Below, one piece after another: positions 6,809 to 19,224 of a stretch of 64,000 nt of DNA. Each line of letters starts with the position of its first letter. Position 1 is the stretch's first letter. The notes beneath the pieces were generated by a model. It worked only from the letters and a program-made list of their open reading frames with translations, was not told the DNA's origin and searched no databases. This stretch comes from SZUA-547 sp963669315 (GTDB lineage: Bacteria; Pseudomonadota; Alphaproteobacteria; Rhodobacterales; Rhodobacteraceae): NCBI GenBank assembly GCA_963669315.1, contig OY770021.1:1178001-1242000 (forward strand). The letters run 5' to 3'. The translations under genes were made by a program, and so were the position numbers.

Positions 6809-9526
6809 ATGCAAATTCGAAACACAATCCTTTGCCTGGCCGTCATCCTGGCATGCTTGGCGCATGGCTCCGGCAAGGCCTACGGACAGTCGCCCGCGCT
6901 TCTCGAGGCCTACGACCGCTACAGCGCCCTTTATCAGCAAGGGCGATACTCGGAGGCGACCCCTTACGCCGCCGAGGCGTTGCGACTGGGAGAGGAAGAG
7001 TTTGGTCCGGATCACCCGATGACCGCCACCCCTCTAAACGACCTAGCGGAGCTTTATCGAGCCCAGGGCGACTACGAAGCAGCCGCGCCGCTTCTCCGAC
7101 GCGCGCTGGCGACTCGGGAAAAGGTCCTCGGGCCTGAGCATCCGGACGTGGCGCTCAGCCTCAACAACCTGGCGGCGCTCTACCAGGACCAAGGAGACTA
7201 CGAAGCGGCCGCGCCGCTCCACCGCCGCTCTCTAGCGATCTGGGAGAAGGCGCTCGGGCCTGAGCATCCGGACGTGGCGCTCAGCCTCAACAACCTGGCG
7301 CTGCTCCACCAGGACCAAGGCGACTACAAAGCGGCCGCGCCGCTCTACCGGCGTTCCCTGACGATCCGGGAAAAGGCCCTCGGGCCCGAGCATCCGGACG
7401 TGGCGAACAGTCTCAACAACCTGGCCGGGCTCCACCAGGCCCAGGGCGACTACGAAGCGGCCGCGCCGCTCCACCGCCGCTCTCTAACGATCCGAGAAAA
7501 GGCCCTCGGGCCCGAGCATCCGGACGTGGCGGCGAGCCTCAGCAACCTGGCGGGGCTTCACCAGGCCCAGGGCGACTACGACGCGGCCACGCCGCTCTAC
7601 CGGCGTTCCTTGGCGATCCTGGAAAAGGCGCTCGGGCCCGAGCATCCGGACGTGGCGGCGAGCCTCAACAACCTGGCGGGGCTCCACCAGGCCCAAGGCG
7701 ACTACGACGCGGCCGCGCCGCTCTACCGACGCGCTCTGGCGGTCCGGGAGAAGGTCCTCGGGCCCGAGCATCCGCAGGTGGCGCTGAGCCTCAACAACCT
7801 GGCGAGCCTTCGCCAAGGCCAGGGCAACTACGCTGCAGCCGAGCCGCTCTACCGGCGCTCGCTGGCGATCCAGGAAAAGGCGCTCGGGCCCGAGCATCCG
7901 GACGTGGCGCTGAGCCTCAACAACCTGGCTACCCTCAATGAAGACCAGGGCGACTACGAAGCGGCCGCGCCGCTCTACCGCCGCTCTCTAGCAATCCGAG
8001 AAAAAACCCTCGGGCCCGAGCATCCGGACGTGGCGGCGAGCCTCAACAACCTGGCGAGCCTTCGCAAAGCCCAAGGCGACTACAAAGCGGCCGCGCCGCT
8101 CTACCGGCGTTCCCTGACGATCCTGGAAAAGACCCTCGGACCCGATCATCCGCAGGTAGCGCTGAGCCTCAACAACCTGGCGGAGCTTTATCGAGCCCAG
8201 GGCGACTACGAAGCAGCCGCGCCGCTTCTCCGACGCGCGCTGGCGACTCGGGAAAAGGTCCTCGGGCCTGAGCATCCGGACGTGGCGCTCAGCCTCAACA
8301 ACCTGGCGGCGCTCTACCAGGACCAAGGAGACTACGCCGAGGCCGCGCCGCTCTACCGGCGCTCGCTGGCGATCAATGAAAAGGCGCTCGGGCCCGAGCA
8401 TCCGCAGGTGGCGTTGAGCCTCAACAACCTGGCATCCCTCTATGAAGACCAGGGCGACTACGAAGCGGCCGCGCCGCTCTACCAGCGCTCGCTGGCGATC
8501 TATGAAAAGGTGCTCGGTCCCGAGCACCCCGCCGTGGCGACAAGCCTCAACAACTTGGCTAGCCTTCGCCAACGCCAGGGCGACTACGACGCGGCCGCGC
8601 CGCTCTACCGGCGTTCCCTGGCGATCCTGGAAAAGACCCTCGGAACCGATCACCCGCAGGTGGCGCTGAGCCTCAACAACCTGGCGGGGCTCCACCGAGA
8701 CCAGGGCGATCACGACGCAGCCGCGCCGCTCTACCGGCGCTCGCTGACGATCCTGGAAAAGGCGCTTGGGCCCGAGCATCCGCACGTGGCTACGAGCGTC
8801 AACAACCTGGCGGGGCTCCACCAGGCCCGGGGCGACTACGAAGCAGCCGCGCCGCTTCTCCGGCGCGCGCTGGCGACTCGGGAAAAGGTCCTCGGGCCGG
8901 AGCATCCGGACGTGGCGGGTAGCCTCAACAACCTGGCGGGGCTCCACAAAGCCCAGGGCGACTACGAAGCGGCCGCGCCGCTTCTCCGGCGCGCGCTGGC
9001 GATCTATGAAAAGGTGCTCGGTCCCGAGCACCCCGCTGTGGCGACGAGCCTCAACAACCTGGCGGAGCTCTACAGGGACCAAGGCGACTACGACTCGGCC
9101 GCGCCGCTTTTCCGGCGCTCGCTGACGATCCTGGAAAAGGCGCTTGGGCCCGAGCATCCGCACGTGGCGCAGAGCCTCAACATCCTGGCGGCGCTCTACA
9201 GGGACCAAGGCGACTACGCCGCGGCCGAACCGCTCTACCAGCGCTCGTTGGCGATCTGGGAGGCGACGCTCGGGCCCGAGCACCCAAATCTGGCCCCGAC
9301 GCTCAAGGGTCTGGCCGATATTAACCGTGCTCAGGGCGATTACGCCGAAGCCGAACGTCTCTACCGGCGCTCCCTGACTATTTTGGAGCGGGCTTTAGGA
9401 CCCGAGCACCCGCACGTGCCCAAGGTTCTCGACAACTACGCGGCCCTGCTTCGCGAGACCGACCGACCGATCGAGGCGTCGGAGATGGAGGCCCGCGCCG
9501 CGGCGATCCGCGCGAAGCATGAGTAG
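6809..9526 (+). CDS. Exported TPR-array protein 2 (19 tandem 42-residue repeats)
   Basis: 905 residues from ATG 6809, paralogous to the gene at 4720 with nearly the same signal peptide (MQIRNTILCLAVILACLAHG) and first degenerate unit. It then has 19 full 42-residue TPRs and the same C-terminal cap ending RAAAIRAK-x-E. Units are 126 bp long. A 157-bp block at 7046-7202 recurs exactly at 8180-8336, nine units downstream, showing recent intragenic recombination. There is no effector domain and no membrane anchor. The likely role is a large superhelical protein-binding surface outside the cytoplasm. Both paralogs are the last genes before the right end of the element and are its evident cargo. 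Strong open frames on the opposite strand are a by-product of the GC-rich repeats. Confidence 0.9.
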   Translation: MQIRNTILCLAVILACLAHGSGKAYGQSPALLEAYDRYSALYQQGRYSEATPYAAEALRLGEEEFGPDHPMTATPLNDLAELYRAQGDYEAAAPLLRRALATREKVLGPEHPDVALSLNNLAALYQDQGDYEAAAPLHRRSLAIWEKALGPEHPDVALSLNNLALLHQDQGDYKAAAPLYRRSLTIREKALGPEHPDVANSLNNLAGLHQAQGDYEAAAPLHRRSLTIREKALGPEHPDVAASLSNLAGLHQAQGDYDAATPLYRRSLAILEKALGPEHPDVAASLNNLAGLHQAQGDYDAAAPLYRRALAVREKVLGPEHPQVALSLNNLASLRQGQGNYAAAEPLYRRSLAIQEKALGPEHPDVALSLNNLATLNEDQGDYEAAAPLYRRSLAIREKTLGPEHPDVAASLNNLASLRKAQGDYKAAAPLYRRSLTILEKTLGPDHPQVALSLNNLAELYRAQGDYEAAAPLLRRALATREKVLGPEHPDVALSLNNLAALYQDQGDYAEAAPLYRRSLAINEKALGPEHPQVALSLNNLASLYEDQGDYEAAAPLYQRSLAIYEKVLGPEHPAVATSLNNLASLRQRQGDYDAAAPLYRRSLAILEKTLGTDHPQVALSLNNLAGLHRDQGDHDAAAPLYRRSLTILEKALGPEHPHVATSVNNLAGLHQARGDYEAAAPLLRRALATREKVLGPEHPDVAGSLNNLAGLHKAQGDYEAAAPLLRRALAIYEKVLGPEHPAVATSLNNLAELYRDQGDYDSAAPLFRRSLTILEKALGPEHPHVAQSLNILAALYRDQGDYAAAEPLYQRSLAIWEATLGPEHPNLAPTLKGLADINRAQGDYAEAERLYRRSLTILERALGPEHPHVPKVLDNYAALLRETDRPIEASEMEARAAAIRAKHE

Positions 9527-9601
9527 CTCTTTGATGAAGAGCGACCGTCCACGCCTCACATTCAGCCTGTCTCCATTATGCCACGCCCTATTCCTCTTTC
9601 G

Positions 9602-9639
9602 ATTGCTTCCACAGTGCTTCCACGGCGGACTGGAAGCAC
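9602..9639. repeat. Right copy of the terminal repeat plus an inverted motif
   Basis: 9602-9623 is identical to 910-931. A third, inverted copy of TGGAAGCAC follows at 9631-9639. These motifs lie 53 to 90 bp inside attR. They are candidate integrase arm sites. Otherwise nothing is seen in 9527-9691. Confidence 0.55.
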
Positions 9640-9691
9640 GGAAGGGGAACGCCCGGATGGCGCTTAACTATCTGATATAATGCGGGAAGTT

Positions 9692-9768
<77 letters not shown>

Positions 9769-9886
9769 TCAGAACCGCCTTTTGAGCGGCGTCGCCGTTT
9801 TCGCTCCGCGGCGTCGGATCGGGGGAGCATCCCGGTTTTCTGCGTTTGGCTGTCCTCGCCCTTGCGGGCTGCGGGCCGCCGGGGAT

Positions 9887-9901
9887 TGCTCCACCCCGCG
9901 T
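9887..9901 (-). repeat. Relic of a tRNA-fMet 5' end
   Basis: 15 bp identical to 9755-9769, which hold the first bases of tRNA-fMet and the base before them. The rest of a tRNA is missing. It lies in the 5S to tRNA-fMet spacer (9769-10012) and may be left from an older tandem tRNA or an earlier insertion. Nothing else is seen in this spacer. Confidence 0.5.
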
Positions 9902-10012
9902 TGGATCCTCGCCATTCCTCCGGAGAGGAGGCGTCCGGGTGTCGGACGGTGAGGCGAAGGTTTCATCGTTTAGAGAGAGATATGCGCGTCTTTCCCTGCG
10001 CGTCTTTCCAAG

Positions 10013-10128
10013 GTCTGGCGATGACCTACTCTCCCACGTCTTAAGACGCAGTACCATCGGCGCAACGGGTCTTAACGGCCGAGTTCGGGATGGGATCGGG
10101 TGTTTACCTCGCGCTGTGATCACCAGAC
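10013..10128 (-). rRNA. 5S ribosomal RNA
   Basis: About 116 nt. The ends pair (minus-strand GTCTGGTGAT at the 5' end with ATCGCCAGAC at the 3' end), and the internal CCCATCCCGAACTCGG loop is conserved in 5S. It lies between 23S and tRNA-fMet. Ends are approximate. Confidence 0.93.
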
Positions 10129-10250
10129 CCAGGAAAGGCGCGCAGTTGCGCCCAGAGATGGGTCTCTTGGGTCAGACCTATGCAATTGAGTTTGCGTCGA
10201 TCGGGTCCCTTTGGGGGACCACGATCGTCCGACTTCTGGATCGTATCAAG

Positions 10251-13141
<2,891 letters not shown>

Positions 13142-13476
13142 CTTGATACGATCCAGAAGACGAACGATCGCCTTCTGAACGTCAACTTATAGGGCCGGAC
13201 AAACACGCATAACGCGCGAACGCCGGCCTCGGTCAGTTGCATAGACTTGGAAAGACTGCTTTCAGTGTCCTACCGCTTCGCTGCTTGAGGACGATATTGG
13301 TGTCCCGCAACAACGTTCATCTGAATATGAACTTGCGTCCATCTCAAACGAAACAACGGAGGCGCCGGCCGAACCGCACTGGAGCGGCCGCTGAAAGCGT
13401 CTCGTGTTTCTCTCTCTTAACGATGTCAACAAACCAAGCTCCGAACCGGAGCTAAAAGGTTCAAACGAATAAAATT
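13142..13476 (-). other. tRNA-Ala to 23S spacer with the processing stem
   Basis: The part next to 23S (13142-13170) forms the processing stem with 10222-10250. The remainder shows no gene and is ordinary internal transcribed spacer. Confidence 0.7.
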
Positions 13477-13552
13477 TGGTGGAGCCGGACGGGATCGAAC
13501 CGACGACCTGAAGCTTGCAAAGCTACCGCTCTCCCAACTGAGCTACGGCCCC
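13477..13552 (-). tRNA. tRNA-Ala(TGC)
   Basis: 76 nt with encoded CCA, acceptor GGGGCCG paired to CGGCTCC, anticodon TGC. It sits in the 16S-23S spacer after tRNA-Ile, the standard alphaproteobacterial order. Confidence 0.97.
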
Positions 13553-13651
13553 TTTGAGCTGCAGGCGACGCCCGCGGGAACAAACCCCAGGGACGCATAA
13601 TCAAAAAATCCCGACGATATCCACCAATGCGTTTCACCAACGCGCCGCAAT

Positions 13652-13728
<77 letters not shown>

Positions 13729-13937
13729 TCAGCGCAATAACAGCGCAAGTCGCGAGGATCGCCGCAAAGCGGTGATCAGTTCGCATGTCGCTCTAGAATG
13801 AAGGGATATGAGGACGGCCTGGCCAATTTTGAGTGTCCTAACATTCGACAACCAAAGGACATAAGCCCAAAGGCGTCTAGCGCCGGCACTCTTGCTAAGT
13901 GTTCCACGTCGATGAGCGAGCTCATCGAGCTAGAAAC

Positions 13938-15416
<1,479 letters not shown>

Positions 15417-15633
15417 ATGGGCTTGAGACCCATTCTTGACAGTCGAACCTTCGCACATCGTCATTTCCTTGATGTGTCCCGATCTCCAAAAGAAAACCAG
15501 TCCCACCAAGCAATGAAGCTGACTACCAACATCATCGAGATCCAACCGAAGCCAAATCCCTAGTCGGCCGATATGCAAACTGTCCGACCATCGCAACAGC
15601 CAAACCGCCCACATATCCCTTCAAATAGATAAA

Positions 15634-15647
15634 TATTTCAAAGAGCG
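15634..15647 (-). promoter_or_regulatory. boxA-like antitermination element in the rrn leader
   Basis: Minus strand CGCTCTTTGAAATA is close to the boxA core (GCTCTTT-A/G-A). It lies between the promoter and 16S, where NusB/NusE-dependent antitermination starts. The rest of the leader (15417-15729) holds no gene. Confidence 0.5.
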
Positions 15648-15729
15648 ACGACAAAGGTTTGCGCTACCGCTTGCGCGAATGTTGCTCACCCATGCCGAGA
15701 GGCGCCGCCGTTTCCGGCGACAGGAGGGC

Positions 15730-15758
15730 TATATAGGCCCCGGTCTTATGCCTGTCAA
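15730..15758 (-). promoter_or_regulatory. rrn operon promoter
   Basis: Minus strand TTGACA (15753-15758), 17-bp spacer, TATATA (15730-15735). Near-consensus sigma-70 promoter about 310 bp before 16S, giving a start near 15723. The region 15759-15986 shows no further gene. Confidence 0.8.
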
Positions 15759-15986
15759 CACAACGTTTAAACTTTTTGCGAAGGATCGATGTCGCCGCCA
15801 ACGCCGTCGGCGACACACGGATTATCGACCTAAGGCCTCGATTCAAAAGGCATTCTCATGTTTCAGATGATTGACATGCGCGCTTCGAACACGCATTGTT
15901 GGAGTTGCGACACTGTAAAAAATGCAGGCGCATAAGAATTCGGGCGAAACGCCCGATGCAGGCGAGACCGAGCAGAGTGTGGTGTT

Positions 15987-17615
15987 ATGAGTGAACGTGC
16001 TGGCGCGATCAAACGCGTCCTATTGTGTGTGTGTGCAGGCGGCGTCATCGTTTCAAGCGCCGCGGCGACGGTTATTGCGACCACGTCGCTGCAAAGCACG
16101 CCCGTATCTATCGAAAAAGACATCATGATCGGCGGCGCCTTCGGGCGCGACGATCAGGCGACCGTGATCACCATTTCCAGCGCGATCGACCCAGCTCCGG
16201 CGCCAACCGAAACGCCAATTATAGGACATCCCCCTGCGCCCGCCGAAGTTGCGTCTCTCGGACCGATCGCTTCTTCCTCCATAGACGCGCTTACTCCGCA
16301 GCGCCCGCCTACCGAATTCACAGATCTTTCCACGACGCCGCCGGACCAGATTACCGTTGGCGCTGCGCCCGCCGCCACGCCGATTGCGCCTGTGGCTCCG
16401 GCTCCGGGCGACGAAGCGTCGGCCATTGAGGACGATCTGACCCTGCGCGATGTCGAAGTTCAGCGCGGAGACACCATGATTAAGGCGCTGATGCGAGGCG
16501 GCTTGGAATACTCAGAAGCCCATAGCGCAGCGAAAGCGGTCGCCGACGAGTTCGACCCGCGGCGAATGCAAATAGGAGATGTCCTAACGCTCGGCTTCAA
16601 GGAGGACGCCCCGGTGGATGGCCCGGCGCTGATGGGCCTCGCGATCCGGCACAAGGGCGAGGCCGAATTGGCCGCGCAATGGTCTCCAGAGGAAGAGGAA
16701 GCCGCGAGCTTCGACGCCGCGATTGAGACCGCGCTGGCCGAGTTGCGCGAGTTGGAGGAGTTCAAGCCAAAGGGGCCGCCAAAGGTTGCGGGGCCAGTCT
16801 TCGTTTCGACCGAGATTCGCACCAGCCTTTACCAGTCGGCTGTCGATGCGGGCCTGTCGCCGCGTCAGGTTTCCAAGCTGACGCGCATCTTTGGGTTCCG
16901 CGTCGACTTTCAGCGCTCGATCCGCAAGGGCGACCTGATGGAAGTGTATTTCGATCGGGCCGAGGATCTGCATGGCGAAGTGCTGGACGGGCCTATTCTT
17001 TTCGCGCGGTTGATCAACCGCGGGCGGGATCTCGCCTATTACCGGCAACCTGAAAAGGATGGCGGCGGGTATTTCGACGCCAAGGGCGAATCCAACAAGC
17101 GCACTCTGATGCTGACGCCGATCGACGGCGCGCGGATCACATCCGGCTTCGGCAAGCGTCGCCACCCGATCTCTGGCTACACAAAGATGCATCGCGGCAT
17201 CGATTTCGGCGCCCGGTCCGGCACGCCGATCTACGCCGCCGGTGATGGCGTGGTCGAGGAGATCGGCTGGAAGGGCGGCTATGGCAAATACATCCGCATC
17301 CGCCACAACGGCGTCTACAAGACCGCTTACGCCCATATGCGCGCCTTCCGCAAAGGGCTGAAGCGCGGATCGCGCGTCACGCAGGGCCAGACCATCGGCT
17401 ATGTGGGCTCAACCGGACGCTCCACCGGGCCGCACCTGCACTTCGAAGTGTTCCGGCAGGGCGCGCAGGTGAACCCGCTGCGCTTGGGCGATTTCGGCGC
17501 GCCACGCATCGACGGCAAGGAGTTCAACCGCTTCAAATCCGAGATGGCGCGGCTGGAGACCAAGATCAGCGACGCGCGGGATACGCTGGTGGCCGAGGCC
17601 TCGCCGGAGGACTAG
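15987..17615 (+). CDS. M23-family peptidoglycan endopeptidase
   Basis: 542 residues. An N-terminal membrane or signal segment (about residues 8-32) is followed by a Pro/Ala-rich linker, a LysM/OapA-like module starting near residue 153 (VEVQRGDTM), a central Csd3/OapA-like domain, and the LytM/M23 catalytic domain (about 378-500). Zinc and catalytic residues are visible: H402 and D406 (HRGIDFG), H450 (YAH), H483 and H485 (HLHFE). It should cut peptide cross-links of peptidoglycan in the periplasm, like MepM/YebA. All key residues are present, so it is likely active. Transcribed divergently from the rrn operon. Confidence 0.93.
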   Translation: MSERAGAIKRVLLCVCAGGVIVSSAAATVIATTSLQSTPVSIEKDIMIGGAFGRDDQATVITISSAIDPAPAPTETPIIGHPPAPAEVASLGPIASSSIDALTPQRPPTEFTDLSTTPPDQITVGAAPAATPIAPVAPAPGDEASAIEDDLTLRDVEVQRGDTMIKALMRGGLEYSEAHSAAKAVADEFDPRRMQIGDVLTLGFKEDAPVDGPALMGLAIRHKGEAELAAQWSPEEEEAASFDAAIETALAELRELEEFKPKGPPKVAGPVFVSTEIRTSLYQSAVDAGLSPRQVSKLTRIFGFRVDFQRSIRKGDLMEVYFDRAEDLHGEVLDGPILFARLINRGRDLAYYRQPEKDGGGYFDAKGESNKRTLMLTPIDGARITSGFGKRRHPISGYTKMHRGIDFGARSGTPIYAAGDGVVEEIGWKGGYGKYIRIRHNGVYKTAYAHMRAFRKGLKRGSRVTQGQTIGYVGSTGRSTGPHLHFEVFRQGAQVNPLRLGDFGAPRIDGKEFNRFKSEMARLETKISDARDTLVAEASPED

Positions 17616-17627
17616 GGGCGCTAGCCC

Positions 17628-18338
17628 GTGCAGAATCTCGAGTCGTCGATCATTGGGCTGAGGTCTGCACGGATCGAACTCGCAAGCCCCGAAAATGAAA
17701 CCGTTGTTACGCTTTTCCCGATGATTCATATCGGCGACAGCGCGTTTTACGAGGCGATCCGAGCCGAAACGCCCAACTACGGCGCGGTTCTCTATGAGGG
17801 CGTCAATGGCTGGCGCGCCAGACTTCTAATATCGAGCTATCGCGCCATTCCGGACGCAACGCGACTAGGTCTGGTTCGCCAAAGCGACGCATTGCCCAAG
17901 AGTTCATTAGGTCCGCATGCGGTTCATGCCGATCTAACCGAGGAAGAATTTGCAGCGGCTTGGGATCGCGCGCCATTCGGGCTTCGCTTCGCGCTCATGC
18001 TCTTGTCACCCATATACGGTCTCTATCGTCGGCATCGTGCGACACGAACGTCTATCGCCTCGGCGCGAAGCATGGACGACAAGTTCAGCTCAGAGGAAAT
18101 ACTAAGCTGGTCGCAGGATTGGCAAAAGTTCGACAACGCCCTCATCCATGATCGCGATGCACGGCTCCTAGCTGTGCTCGACGAAAATATAGGGGGCTCA
18201 AACGCCCGGTCGCGCGATAAAATCGCCATCGTGTTCGGGGCTGCGCATATGCGGGCGGTGCTGGATCACCTTCTTTGCAAACGCGGCTTTGTTGTACAGG
18301 AGACCCGATGGATGACTGTTATTTCACTGACGAACTGA
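17628..18338 (+). CDS. TraB/GumN-like (TIKI-fold) protein
   Basis: 236 residues from GTG 17628. The N-terminal LFPMIHIGDSAFYEAI and VLYEGVNGW motifs and the C-terminal VFGAAHMRAVL motif match the TraB/PrgY/GumN superfamily, whose members include the TIKI metalloproteases (conserved H in the PMIH and GAAH motifs, E in YEG). A hydrophobic stretch near residues 118-130 may be membrane-associated. It lies 12 bp after the M23 gene and 6 bp before the hydrolase, so the three may be one transcript. Substrate unknown. The GTG start has only a weak ribosome site, so the N-terminus is uncertain. Confidence 0.7.
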   Translation: MQNLESSIIGLRSARIELASPENETVVTLFPMIHIGDSAFYEAIRAETPNYGAVLYEGVNGWRARLLISSYRAIPDATRLGLVRQSDALPKSSLGPHAVHADLTEEEFAAAWDRAPFGLRFALMLLSPIYGLYRRHRATRTSIASARSMDDKFSSEEILSWSQDWQKFDNALIHDRDARLLAVLDENIGGSNARSRDKIAIVFGAAHMRAVLDHLLCKRGFVVQETRWMTVISLTN

Positions 18339-18344
18339 GGCGAA

Positions 18345-19175
18345 ATGGGCTGGCTTGCTAGGCTTTTGATCGGGACGTCGTTGTTGGTCGCGCTGTTCTA
18401 TGGCGCGGCTCTCGCGGGCGTTCTGATCATGCGGCGCGATCTGATCTACCCCTTTTCCCAGAACGATCGTACGCCTGAACAGGCGGGGGCGCCGTCGCTG
18501 CACATCGCCGAATTGGCGACGCCGACGGGGAGTTTGCCGATTTGGGTCTCCAGGCCGAAGGCCGGACGGCCGGTCATTGTCTATTTCATGGGAAATTCCG
18601 GTGCTCTCGCCAATTTCGGCCGGCGCCTGCAATCGCTGGCGGATGCCGGGTTCGGCGTCGCAGCGATGTCCTATCGGGGCGGCGGCGGCGTGGCCGGCGA
18701 ACCGTCGGAGTCGCAATTGACGGCGGATGCGCGCGCATTGCTGGGTGGATTGCCGGATCTGATCGGTGAGCCGATCGCAGCCGAGCAAGTGGTGGTCTAT
18801 GGGGTGAGCCTAGGGTCCGGCCTCGCGACCGCTATAGCCTCCGAGGCCGATGTCGCCGCCGTGATTCTGGAGGCGCCGTTCGACCAGCTTTGCCGCGCAG
18901 CAGAGAACGCCTATCCGATCTTTCCCGCCTGCCTGGTGATGTGGGACGAAAGATATGACAGCGCTGACCGGATTGCGGCGGTCGATGCACCCGTGCTGAT
19001 CATGCATGGAGAGCGCGACTGGATCATTCCCATTGAGCATGGACAGGCGCTGTTCGAGGCCGCCGTCGAACCAAAATCCTTCATTGCGTTTAAAAGCGCC
19101 GGCCACAACAACCTCTTTGAGCGCGGCGCGTTGGAGGCGACGATCACATTCATCGAGAAGCATGTCGGCGGTTAG
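18345..19175 (+). CDS. Membrane-anchored alpha/beta hydrolase
   Basis: 276 residues. N-terminal transmembrane segment (about residues 5-28), then an alpha/beta-hydrolase fold of the ABHD13/BEM46 type. The catalytic triad is visible as S155 (GVSLGSG), D225 (HGERD) and H254 (AGHNN), and a likely oxyanion segment is FMGNSG near residue 81. Start ATG 18345 has GAGG 5 nt before it. It is probably a serine esterase or lipase-like enzyme facing the periplasm; the substrate cannot be told from sequence. Convergent with clpB. Confidence 0.85.
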   Translation: MGWLARLLIGTSLLVALFYGAALAGVLIMRRDLIYPFSQNDRTPEQAGAPSLHIAELATPTGSLPIWVSRPKAGRPVIVYFMGNSGALANFGRRLQSLADAGFGVAAMSYRGGGGVAGEPSESQLTADARALLGGLPDLIGEPIAAEQVVVYGVSLGSGLATAIASEADVAAVILEAPFDQLCRAAENAYPIFPACLVMWDERYDSADRIAAVDAPVLIMHGERDWIIPIEHGQALFEAAVEPKSFIAFKSAGHNNLFERGALEATITFIEKHVGG

Positions 19176-19199
19176 CAAAAGGGCGGCCAGACGCCGCCC
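19176..19199 (-). terminator. Terminator of clpB
   Basis: Stem GGGCGGC (19181-19187) and GCCGCCC (19193-19199), 5-nt loop. On the minus strand TTTT follows. It lies between the convergent hydrolase and clpB genes, so it may serve both. Confidence 0.65.
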
Positions 19200-19224
19200 A
19201 ATAGCATTTCAAAGACAGACTGCG

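Noticed and set aside
7988..9283. 431-aa open frame antisense to the second TPR gene, with similar ones at 5404-5979, 6025-6438 and 7484-7897
   Set aside because: They arise because the 126-bp GC-rich TPR units lack stops on the other strand; protein sequence is only a reflection of the repeat and has no start signals.
4720..9526. Regularly spaced repeats that could be taken for a CRISPR array
   Set aside because: The 126-bp period has no spacer/direct-repeat split and encodes TPR units in one frame.
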